From contig WOGZ01000038.1 of assembly GCA_009733775.1 (NCBI GenBank), positions 62,001-126,000 on the forward strand: DNA of 64,000 bases, written 5' to 3'. The number at the start of each line of letters is the position of its first letter. Position 1 is the first letter of the stretch. Made by a program: the position numbers and the translations under genes. Positions 22,154-32,397 of this stretch are shown here, piece by piece. Under the pieces are notes generated by a model. The model had not been told where the DNA came from. It was given only the letters and a program-made list of their open reading frames with translations, and did not search any database. The stretch comes from Alectoria sarmentosa (lineage: Eukaryota > Ascomycota > Lecanoromycetes > Lecanorales > Parmeliaceae).

Positions 22154-23081
22154 AAGATTGGCCAATAGAAAGACAGGAATAGTAGCGAGCATACAGGGTG
22201 CACAAGATCAGATGGAAATAGAAGATACTTGCCTGGCCCATATCGAACACAATGGCTTCCGCTGAAATGCTACATTCTTCATTGCCTGGAAATATGTCTG
22301 TTACGTGAATCAGCCTCGAGCGATGTCTTTCAGCTTGCATGACCAGGCCAGCCTTTAAGAATTCAGGTGCGTGGGTAGTGTGGAACTACGGATAGCTTAA
22401 TGAATGCATCCGAAGCACGGGTCTGGCGCTTGGGGGCGCCGGCCTGTGGATATCCTCTACATTTTCTGAGACTCTACATTCGAGTCCGAGATCTCAAGTC
22501 TCTCGCCATCCCCATCTAGAGTCTCAAGGCCCGCGTACAGATTATAGTTGACCTTTCGGAGATGATATACTGACTCATCCTCATTATTATGGGCTCCGAC
22601 ACGAGCGTTTCGAGACTTATGAAACGACATCGTGACCAAAAAGACCACACCAAAACGCCTTAGGGGCTACTTGTGATCACAAGTCTCAGTGTTACCCCCA
22701 GCTGCTACCGAGGTGAAGGTGCTTTGATAAACCCCAGCTGGCCACGCGAAGGCCATGATACTATGCGTGGGCCAGATCATAAGCCCACTATGACCTGAGG
22801 CCTCGCATTCATACTTCAAGAACGCGCTTATACTTTAAGAAAGGATTTCGCATCTTGAACCTTGGATCTTTCATCGTAAGCTGTCGCTTATCCGTACTTT
22901 GTGCCATTACTTGAGAATTAGCCTGTTCCTCGCTAATAATCCGAGACCCTTCAAATCCTCAAAGATCTCCGCAAAGCAAACATCAACCCCTCACATCTAA
23001 ATAGCAAAAATTGATTGAACCAACGGGATCAGCACAGCACTTCCCAAAGATAAATAAGGAAAAAGAGACAAAAAAGAGACA
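22154..23081. other. Intergenic, nothing recognised
   Basis: About 0.9 kb without recognisable genes, ending in an A/G-rich stretch (23050-23088) that contains the U6 terminator. Confidence 0.45.
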
Positions 23082-23087
23082 AAAAAG
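23082..23087 (-). terminator. Pol III T6 terminator of U6 copy
   Basis: Six consecutive T on the minus strand at the expected 3' end of U6. Two further T-runs follow at 23076-23071 and 23065-23061. Confidence 0.75.
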
Positions 23088-23180
23088 GCAGCTTCTCTTT
23101 GATTGAGCGTGTCATCCTTAGTGCAGGGGCCATGCCAATCTTCTCTGTATCATCTCAAATTGACCAAATGCCCGAAGGCG
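23084..23180 (-). ncRNA. U6 spliceosomal snRNA (variant copy)
   Basis: On the minus strand the sequence follows fungal U6. A 5' stem-loop closes on TTCG (GCC-TTCG-GGC), then CATTTGGTCAATTTGA, the ACAGAGA box (23048 series: 23142-23148), GGCATGGCCCCTGCAC, AAGGATGACACGCTC and AAAGAGAAGC before a T6 run. The box that pairs with the 5' splice site is intact. The catalytic AGC triad reads GGC here, and the usual AAACGATAC reads AGATGATAC. So this may be a functional variant or a decaying copy. End positions are approximate (±4 nt). Confidence 0.88.
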
Positions 23181-23193
23181 AAATATAGGCCCT

Positions 23194-23204
23194 ATTTTAA
23201 TACA
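23194..23204 (-). promoter_or_regulatory. TATA-like element of U6 copy
   Basis: TATTAAAATAG on the minus strand, about 14-24 nt upstream of the estimated U6 5' end, close to the TATA position of fungal U6 genes. Confidence 0.5.
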
Positions 23205-25369
23205 CATCCTGTCAGAAGCCTTATATCTGGGTCCTTGCCCAATTTCTCCCGACCAGCCACATTCCTCAACATCCATTTTGAAGGATATACATTCCATTTC
23301 CTGAATTGACTATTGCTTCTGGACTTTCTTTACGTGTAATAAGATGCTCAACTCTGACAACGTTGACGCAAGCTTGTTGTCTGAATTGGATATCGTGATG
23401 CTCGAATGTGAAGACCGAATTTGCCTAGGAAAGCGCCACTGTGTCCATCGTACTGGGAAAGTTTCGCAAAACGGAAGCCTACTGACGTATGGCTTGTGGT
23501 ACGAGCCATAGAGGTAGTGCGCGTTCCTTCGATATCTGCCGCGACGCTCAGGGCCAACAGTCAAGTCAGGGATATTCCGAAAACTAAAGTAACAAGCCTT
23601 ACTCTTCTGAAAGTGGAGAGGTGAAGATACCAGATGCCAAGCAATGTTGGACCTCCTGGCCATCGCCCTCAAATCACAAGACACATAAAGGATTCAGGGC
23701 GTCAGATTTTGAAGGTGGCAGGACTCTCCTTTTCGACAAACCAGGATCTCGTCAGAAAATTGTGGGGGCTCAAGTTAGACAAATCTTTCGCCAATTTCCG
23801 ATCGAAACTCCAGGAGTGAATTGGTCTCGGCCGCCTAAATATTTCCAACGGTCTTTTCGGGGCATGTGAGGAAAATTACATGTCGGAAATCAATTTCCGG
23901 CTGGGCAGCACGCTCGCCGTTTGATCAAACACTTTCGAAAAGTATCAACTCTTTGGACGAGACTCCCGCTAAGCTTCGAGTAGCATCAGCTCAACCCTAT
24001 GATCATCGGCAGAGTAATCATCTACGCCTTAGTCTTCCGTGCCAAACGATCTTCAATATCAGACGTGCAAAATTTGCTCCTACGATAAAAGGATTAGTCC
24101 CTGCTACGCCGAGATACTCGAGAGCTCCACAAGAGCGATATATCAAAACCACTCTGCCCATACCAGGTCTATATGGATCTTATCAGGAACCAGAGACAGG
24201 CCTATTTACTGATAGCGCGGTGGACGATAGTTGAAATTCTCCGAGGCCCTGATCAAAGGGAATTCAGTGGATGACTGATGCATTCCGTTTTTCAGACTGA
24301 CGACAAGGTCGAAGCCACAAATAATGACTCGTTGTGTTCAGCTCATTTAAGTGCACCTAAGTACTTCACATGGCTAGCATGCCAAACCTCGGAGCAGCAA
24401 TCCGTAGGGCTCTGAAATTGCCACGAGCAATGAAACTGATCTTCAGACCGCAATTACCCCTGAAGCAATTTTCGAGCAGATTCTACCTTGTGCCGATCCT
24501 CGAAACGGCCAACAATCTCCTGTGTTCCAACCTTATCATCAAGCACCAAGAACATCGCTGGACCTAGTGCACAACACTTTTAAGATAATGCAAAGCCCAC
24601 TAAGGAGCAGAAACAATTTGGATGAGGGTCGAATCTACATGTTTCGCGAAGCAGATCGCCCTGAAAACCTCAAGATCGGGCGGAACAAAAACAACATCAG
24701 CGCGCAGCGACATAAAACAGACTTCTGAGTGGGAGAAGACCTCGTTGTCGCGAAAGATGACGGCCACTGTGCCGTATCCAACCACAGAGAAGTCGAAACT
24801 CCTTTCTCCTTTGAGCTCTATAAATACAGACGATCCTTCCAATGCACGGTCTGCAGGCCGTAAGCTAAGGAGGAAACGCATGAAGAATCGCTCGAGATCG
24901 GCGAGGCGAAAGCTGACGAATGGGTTGAAAGGTGGGTAAAAGGGATGCCCATGGTTCCATACTGCTATGGGACTCTGATAAATTTATGGGCTTCTTTGAG
25001 TGGAGATCTTGGATTCTGTGGATAGGGCATGTATTGTCTGAGGAGCAGCTAGAACCATCGAGTCGTGGTCTGTTTGACTCTTTTCCAAGCACTGACAGTC
25101 GAATGTGCTATTCCGCCTTGAAGGTTTTCTAATTTCGGGCCTGTTCTTTGTTGGTGCGGAGAATTTTCTTTTACTTTTCCTCCTAGTCTTGCACTTGCTT
25201 TCGATTATAGCGTTGTCTTTGGGATCATGGGAATCATGTATGCTACATAGCGTATTAACGTACTGCTGGTCGTGGCATTGGCTGTCTGGCGATCTGGATT
25301 CGGGTTGATCGGATTCTGAAAGACTAGAAACATATCTGGCACAGGTCAACATCGTCGGCTGGACTATTA
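23205..25369. other. 2.2-kb region without a recognisable gene
   Basis: Contains several moderately long frames on both strands. The best is an open minus frame of ~110 codons (24930-24600) with a protein-like composition (VVGYGTVAVIFRDNEVFSHS), but it has no recognised family, start or splice partner. It may be relic sequence. Nothing is called. Confidence 0.4.
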
Positions 25370-25640
25370 CATCTATGCCTGACCGTGGTCACTACACCTA
25401 TGCCTGGCTATGACTACTACACCTATGCCTGATCATGGCTACCATACCCATGCGACCATACCAATTGCTACCACACCCATGCCTAGCATACTCTACTCTA
25501 CACTCTACACCAAAATGGTAAACTACCGAATCATACCCCTACAGTTGACAAATTACCGAATCATACCCCTTTTTTTTGATGATGGGGTTTAATTCAGTAG
25601 TTTGGGGTATGAATATGTAATAAACGCATGGTTTGGGGTA
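25370..25640 (+). repeat. Iterated repeats and transposon end, copy A
   Basis: Degenerate tandem units around CCTATGCCTGACCATGG (25370-25490) are followed by CTCTACTCTACACTCTACA, two copies of ATTACCGAATCATACCCC, and TTTGGGGTATGAATATG with ACGCATGGTTTGGGG. The same order occurs at 31690-32113, and inverted at 31191-31440. This is a partial copy of the same element family. Confidence 0.7.
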
Positions 25641-25737
25641 ATATGTGCTGGGGCGCAGGCTTCCCAGTAGTGGAAAGCTTGGAAGATCGCTACAATTGAT
25701 TAATAATTGTTTTTTTACGCTCGGGGGAGATCCCCGG

Positions 25738-25921
25738 AACCCCCCTTTCCCTCCGGGGGCTCTCCGAGGGCTCTCCGAGGGCTCCTGCCGGAGGGACTGT
25801 CCTCGCAAGCTCGAAATCATGATATATGATACATTGTATGGGACTTCGAGCTTGCGAGGACAGCCCCTCCGACAAAAGCCCTCGGAGAGCCCTCGAAGAA
25901 CTCCGGAAGGGAAAAGAAGGG
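25738..25921. repeat. Long imperfect fold-back hairpin
   Basis: The arms 25738-25815 and 25845-25921 pair over ~77 nt with few mismatches around a 29-nt loop. The inner 20+ bp (CTGTCCTCGCAAGCTCGAA) are perfect. The outer parts repeat CTCTCCGAGGG units. It could be a fold-back transposon or the precursor of a microRNA-like RNA. No transcript evidence. Confidence 0.75.
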
Positions 25922-26541
25922 TTCAAAAACAAGAGTTTGTCAGAGGCTCAGAGCATTCGGAAGGTTTAAAAAAGATCTCGTTTATAAATGTTCTGATCAA
26001 CCTGATCAGATTTCATAAAAATAACATCATTCGAAAGCGCGTACTCGAATCTATGACTTTATTTATTCATTCTATTATCATATCATATGTGACACGAAAG
26101 GAATAAGAAAGAATAGAATGTAAGAAGTTGATGTTCGAGGTTCAGCCTTATGATGGAGCCTCTTTGGGACGTACCCGCGTTTAGATCGAAAATGAAGAAA
26201 TAAGGTGAGTTTTAGCTTGAGAATCGTGAAAACTGAAGGTCTGATTGGTGGAACCTTGTTTTAAGCATATAGGCCATTTTTTGCATAACTTTTGACCATG
26301 AAGAAAGCAAGCTTTTCAATGAAATAGTAATTCGCCCCTTGCAGGATCTCGCTGAAACTGCCTTGAAACCCAGAGGATCTTCAGATTCTTCAGATTTCTG
26401 CAGACAGAATCCTTTCAACTTCTCATCGTTCAAATCATGTCTTCTATCACTCACACTCAGACCGAAATCTGCGTAGAGACTAGGCGTTTTTTTGGTCTTT
26501 GCATAGCCCTCAGAATCGAAACGTGATAATGCTCAGCTGCG
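25922..26541. other. Intergenic between hairpin and membrane-protein gene
   Basis: A/T-leaning sequence, no gene or clear repeat recognised. Holds the upstream region of the following gene. Confidence 0.4.
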
Positions 26542-26607
26542 ATGGTTTTTTCGCAAGACAAAGCTGTCCTTTCAATCTCTATCTATCTTTTCAATAAACG
26601 GGCTACA

Positions 26608-27530
26608 ATGCCTACAATTCAGAACAAAACCATCAAAGTCTCTAAAATGGAAGAAATAGTAGAAACCGGATTGGAAGTTGCGCCGTGCCCTGGGCCAGAG
26701 ATAGCTCAAACTGACGCAGACAAGTACTTCATCAAGGCTGAAGAAGCCAGAAACTATTCTTTTGACCAGCCCATCCAGTCAAGTGATCCAGACGCAAGGA
26801 GTCAGGGCTGGAGAAAAGCTTTCTGGGTGATTGCTTTGGTTGCTATCCTTTGTCTAGCTGTAGCGCTAGGCGTAGGACTTGGTGTAGGCCTGGCTGCTCA
26901 GCATAGACTTATCCCCCCAAGGTAAGCCCCTCGTCTATAGAAAATTATCTTTGTACATGCTGAAATTTCTTCTCTTCCAGCGGCTTAGCTACTAGTAGCC
27001 CAATCCCTAGTAGCTCAGTTATCACCACTACACAGTCTGCCAGAGTCATCACGATGACATCCTCACCTTCGACCAATCCCAGCACACAAGCAGGCAAGGT
27101 CCTCACAATAACCGCAACACCCTCATCGCCTGCCACGATGCCATCTCCAGTCTGTCCCGCCGACGATGGATCCACCTACACCGCCACCAACAAACCCTGG
27201 CCAACAGCCGGCCCACTTGTCGAAATCGCCAATACATCTCTCTCATACCAGATCTTCTGCTATACCAATTTCATCGCTAATCCTCCCGTAATGGACCTGC
27301 AAACTCTCACAAACGTGACATCTCTCCTTGACTGCTTGGATGCGTGCGCACTTTACAGCTTCCAGACAAAGCCAATAAACTTCCCGGGTTCTGCCTGTAC
27401 TGGAATTGCATGGTCGCGGGTTGCCAGTGCGACGCAACTTTGTTGGCTGAAGAGCAACGTTACGTCGTCGTCAACCAATGCTACTAACATATATCCTGGA
27501 ATAGACGGAGCGGTCATGGTGCTCACCTGA
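26608..27530 (+). CDS. Single-pass membrane protein with mucin-like stalk and Cys-rich extracellular domain
   Basis: Two exons, about 26608-26921 and 26981-27530. The ATG at 26608 gives MPTIQNKTIKV; an in-frame ATG at 26542 would add 22 residues. A cytoplasmic N-terminus (~85 aa) is followed by a membrane helix (VIALVAILCLAVALGVGLGV), a Ser/Thr-rich stalk (SSPIPSSSVITTTQSARV) likely O-glycosylated, and a C-terminal domain. The domain has PVCPADDGSTY, YQIFCYTNF, LLDCLDACALY, FPGSACTGIAW and ATQLCWLKSNV. This spacing resembles PAN/apple-like and related lectin-type domains of fungal wall-sensor proteins. Type II topology; role in surface sensing or adhesion is inferred. It lies 360 bp from the A+T block, so RIP leakage or silencing may affect it, yet the frame is intact. 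Confidence 0.75.
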
Positions 27531-27889
27531 CCCTTCCGGAGAGTTGCTTGGGATTTTGAAAGCGGGAGGATATTGCGAAGACCACCAGAAAGCAAACACA
27601 GAGCACAAACATGCTGGGCAATTGTATACAAATGATCAGAGGCAATTGCTCAAAGTGAAACGCAACCCCAACAAAGACGCTCTTGTGTCTATAGATAAAG
27701 TGTCACCCTCTTGATCTGTTCTTCAAATACGTTAATTGATGAATTAATGGAAAAGAGTGATTGTTGGTGATTTCGATCTTGGCAGTGGAGTACTCTACCC
27801 TAATTACTCGTATTAACTCACTTAGGCTTGCGCGGATTTGAGGCGCAAAGAAAGTGAGAATTTCGCTTAAATATGGTGTTCGATAAAAA
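27531..27889. other. 3' flank of membrane-protein gene
   Basis: Sequence becomes steadily richer in A+T toward 27890. No features recognised. Confidence 0.4.
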
Positions 27890-30800
27890 TGAAAGGTTTT
27901 TTACTTTTTTTTGAATTTTTTTTCTACTTCATTGAAATCAAACATTAAATATTTATTACTTTCGTAATTAATTCGAAAAAATATTTCGCGCATTAAATAA
28001 TAATGCTTTTAATAATATTTCGCTTAATATTTTTAATAATACGTAGCTTAATAATAATATTAAAATTATTATTTTTAAACGAAATATTATAAAAATATTA
28101 TTATTAAGCGAGCGAAATACTATTTTTTATTATATAATTATTTTAAATATATAAAATAAAGAATTTATAATTAATAGTTATATAATATTATAAAAAGTAA
28201 AAATTATATAAAAAGAGAATATAAAAATTAACTTTAATTAAATTAATTCAATTTAATATTAATTAATATAATAATACTTTTATTTAATAAATAATATATA
28301 TTATTTTATATAATAATTTTGATTAATTTTAACTTAATTGAAAACTTTTTAATTTTTATATATATAGTTTTCAATTCTTTAATTTCGATAATTAATTAAT
28401 AAATAAAGAAATGTTTATTATAAATATAATTTATATATAAATAATTAATAAAATTAATAGCGAGTTTAAATATTAATTTATTATTCGCTATAAGTTTAAT
28501 AATAATGTTATTATTATCTTTATAATTTATAATATTTAATAATATTATAAAAAATCGCTTTTTTAACGATATTTATTTAAACGATATATTCGAGTTTTGT
28601 TATAAATTAAAATATATAATATATAATTTAAATTATTAATAAATTAGTTTATTTTGAAAATAATATAAAAGTTGTTAATATAATTTACTTAAATTGTTGC
28701 GAGCGTATATTACTTTTTAATAAAATTAACTTTTTTTAAATATCACATTTCTTGAACATTACTCGATTAAGTATAGCGTGTTTTATTAAAAACATTTACA
28801 TTTATATAACTTCTTTTATATATATTTTCTTTTCACTTAATTATTTTATTTAATATATTTATTTTATCTTATTTTATATTAATTTGAATATTATTATAAA
28901 GTTATTTTATTTATTTTATTTAAATTAATAAACGAATTTTAGAAATTAAATTAAGTTATTATATTTTTAAATAAGTTTATTATATAAATAATACGTAATT
29001 AAAAATATTAATCGATATAGCGTAACGATTTTATTATATAGCGAGTAAAAAATTAATAAAAACATTAATTATATCGTTCGAAAGATTATTATTAAAGATA
29101 ATTAAGTTTTTTACGACATTATTATCGAATAAAAAATCGTAATTTTATGAATTTTTGAATTCGACTTTCTTCGCTTCGCGCTATCAAGTTTTCTCGTAAA
29201 AAGTTAACGACGATATAATAAAAATTCTTTATATAAATAGGGAATTTGAAAAAAACGTTATTTAATTTATATATCATTTTTATAAAATCTCGATAAATTA
29301 ATAAACGATTAAATAATATTTTTATATAATTATTTAAGTATAAAATTGAATTTCATTATTATTAAAATATTATTAAATATATTAAATAAAAAAACTTTAT
29401 ATTTCATTTTAAAACAATTTTGTATAAAATTATTTTTATCGAAATATTTTAACAATTCTTTATTTCTTTTTAAAAAAATCTTTTTTTTATCGATATATTT
29501 TTCAATTTTTCAATTTTTTAATTATTTATAAAACGATTCGATTTAATTATATAAAACGTTTTAATTTAATAATAAACTTTTTAATTTAAATAAATATTAT
29601 ATTATGAGTTATTTTTGAAAAAGAAGTTATTAACATTAATATTATATAAATTATCGTTAATTTAATACAATTTAAAATATATTCAAAAAAAAACTTATTA
29701 AAATTTGAAAAATGATTGAAAGTATTTATATCGAGCGTAATAAATTTAAATAAATCGCATTTTAATATAAAAAATTGCAAAATAAATAATAATATACTCG
29801 AAAAATAATTTAAAATAATTATTATCGACAAAAATTCTTATATTAAAAAATTTAAGACATTATTTTTTAAAAATTGAATTTTTTATTTTTATAAATGAAA
29901 AGCATTTTATATAAAACGATTAATTTTTCGAAATAATATATAAAATTATTATTAATTACGATTAATATTTTATAATTAAATATAAACTAATTTACGCTAT
30001 ATTTTGAATTTAAACAAACAAACCTTAAAATAAATAATAAAATAACGATTAAAAGATTATTTAAATTCGTATACATTTTACATATTAAACGATTTAATTA
30101 ACATTTATGAAAATTTAAATCGAAAAAATAATGCGAAGGGATAATATAGTTTATTTTAATAAAATATATATTTTTTATAAAATTTTACGTCGACTTTATT
30201 CGATTTAATTAAGTTATTAATAAAAATAAAAATAATAAAATACGATATTTTCGATTGAAGATTCGTAAAAATTTATAAAAGAATTGAAACGCATATAAAG
30301 ATTTTAACGAATTAACATTTATTATAACGTATTTACGCAAATTAAATAACATTTAACGTATTAAATTTTTTTTTTCTTTTTAAAACATTTACATTTAAGA
30401 CGATATTTGTAACAAAAAAATTGATTATAATAATAAATATTCGCATTATTATAACATTTATAAAACTTATTATATCGACTTTATTTATTGAAATTGAAAT
30501 TTAATTTAATTTAAAAAGTTTATATATTATGATTGCAATTAAATTAAATATGTTAAACGTAATTATCTTTAATTAAATAAGAAAATTGCTTAAGTGCACG
30601 TTATAAAAATAGATAATTATAATAATAATAAAATATAAGACTTTTAAAAAAATCTTTCGAATAATTCGAATTTTTTTTTTAAATTACGATAAGAGATAAT
30701 AAAAACGTGTGTTTAATAAATATTTTAATTAATTTTTTAGCACGTCGATTTTTTCGAATAATAATTATTTTAAATTTCGATATAAAATTTATTAAAATTT

Positions 30801-31180
30801 GATAATAATTTAAGTTCGATTTCGAACTTTTTTATTTTATATAAACTAAATTATGATAGTCTTTATATATTTCTTTTTATATTGTTTTAAACACGATTAT
30901 TATTATAATTATAATTATAATTTTATTATTAATATTACTCGACTATTAATTATTTTGCTTCGCAATTTATTCTCGCAATAGTATTTATCGTTAAAAAATA
31001 AATTCGAATATCTAAGTAGCAGAGATAGTAAACAAATTATTTTAAAAATTATCGATTAGTATTGTTAGATTAATTTCGCTCTCTGCGATTTAAAAGATTT
31101 TTAAACGATTGCGCTAACTAACGAATAGAAAGCAAGTAACTTTGAAACAATAAAAAAACAATAGCTACGAGCGGGTAGAT
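27890..31180. repeat. 3.3-kb A+T-rich block, RIP-mutated repeat
   Basis: Almost entirely A and T, with no coding frame of substance on either strand and runs such as TTATTATTAT and AATAATATT. Remaining C and G are often in CpG. Boundaries are sharp: normal sequence resumes by 31170. This is the pattern of repeat-induced point mutation (C-to-T in duplicated DNA) in ascomycetes. The ancestral transposon is no longer readable. Confidence 0.85.
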
Positions 31181-31350
31181 GCGGTGTTTAAACGAGCAAA
31201 TTATTATTTTATACCTTAAATCATGCTTTTATTACATTTTCATACCCCAGATTATCATGAATTATATTCCATCATCAAAAAAAGGGGTATGATTCGATAG
31301 TTTATCACTGTAATGTAGATTATGATGTAGAGTGTAGAGTAGAGTATACT

Positions 31351-31440
31351 AGGCATGGGTGTGGTAGGCATGGGTGTGATAGGCATGGGCGTGGTAGGCA
31401 TGGGTGTGGTAGCCATGAGTGTGGTAGTCATGGGTGTGAT
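31351..31440 (+). repeat. Six tandem copies of a 15-bp unit
   Basis: Six consecutive 15-mers with consensus AGGCATGGGTGTGGT and one or two changes each, inside the left half of the 0.9-kb element. Confidence 0.9.
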
Positions 31441-31549
31441 CGCATGCGGCCTCCCGGAATGGTTACCACACCCGTGCCTGGCCAGGGAGCTTCGAGCCAT
31501 TGAGGGTTCCGGGGTATTGAGGGCTCATTTCGTCATCATCTTATGGGGG

Positions 31550-31705
31550 CTTAAAGCCTAAAAAGCTTGTTTTGGATAGCGTAATAATCCATTCCGAGGG
31601 TGCGAATCCCGAGCGGGAATTCACCTGGCTGGGCCTTAGATGCTTATGAAACCCTTCGAAATGTCCAATATGACTTAATTAATCAATCAATCAACCCATG
31701 CCTGG
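31550..31705 (+). repeat. Possible tRNA-derived SINE
   Basis: TAGCGTAATAATCC (about 31578-31591) resembles a pol III A box and GGGTGCGAATCCC (about 31598-31610) a B box. Box spacing is shorter than in a full tRNA. The sequence ends in TTAATTAATCAATCAATCAA, a short-unit tail of the kind that ends SINEs. The lack of other copies in the window limits confidence. Confidence 0.4.
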
Positions 31706-32113
31706 CCATGGCTACCATATCCATGCGACCGTACCCATGTCTGGCATACTCTACTCTACACTCTACATCAAAATCTACACTACAATGACAAATTACCGAA
31801 TCATATCCCTACTTATGACGAATTATCGAATCATATCCCTTTTTTTTTTTGGTGATGGGGTATGATTCAATAGTGTCAGGGACTGAACGTAGGATCAAAT
31901 GATATGGGTGTTACAGTATGAATAGAATATCAACTATGGTGTTTCTATCTAGTAGAAGCATGTGCATGTGTAGGCCGCAAGGCCTTGGCGCGCTAGGCCG
32001 ATAGTCGGGCCGTGCGCCGTAGGAGAAGGAAGGGTGAAACCATGACAAATAGTTTGGGGTATGAAAATGTAATGAACGCATGGTTTGGGGTATGAAGTAG
32101 TAATTCGCCCGTG

Positions 32114-32397
32114 TTTGGACTGAGTCCTTGAGTTTTTAGGGTTTACGTGTGGACGTGGGGGTTCCATTGGGTACAGTGTGAGTGAGAAAGGGGCCTTCTA
32201 GACTACCTTTCATGTCGATACCTTACGAAACACCTATAATTCTGCGCCTTATTGCAGGTCTCTTTTACATGGCACGTGCTCTAATGTCTCATATCAGTCA
32301 ACAATTGGCTATTGCCTTACGTACACGTAAAGGGAGCCCGTCGATGTTAACATTACAGCTTAGGATGTAACAAACGGTCTTGATCTGTTTGCACAAA
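32114..32397. other. Short intergenic, nothing recognised
   Basis: Sequence between the 0.9-kb element and the amidase stop codon. Confidence 0.4.

Larger units (their letters stand above)
31191..32113. mobile_element. 0.9-kb element with ~57-bp inverted ends
   Basis: The left end (31192 on, ACGAGCAAATTA...) and the reverse complement of the right end (to 32111, ACGGGCGAATTA...) match over ~57 nt up to CATTTTCATACCCC. Where they differ the left copy has A or T for G or C. Inside each end lie GATGATGGGGTATGATTC-type blocks, CTCTACACTCTACA-type blocks and CATGGGTGTGGT or CCATGCCTGGCCATGG units. No transposase. Flanks read GTTTAA on the left and GTTTGG on the right, a possible target duplication. 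Confidence 0.7.

Noticed and set aside
24600..24930. Minus-strand protein-like frame
   Set aside because: About 110 codons open, but no recognised family, start codon context or splice partner; left as unassigned.
29346..29831. Frames in the A+T block rich in Phe, Ile, Asn, Lys (possible mitochondrial insert)
   Set aside because: Composition alone explains them; no mitochondrial protein motif is readable and the flanks indicate RIP-mutated repeat DNA.
31255..31561. Frames of repeated Met-Gly-Val or Met-Pro-Thr
   Set aside because: Encoded by the 15-bp tandem array of the transposable element, not a protein gene.
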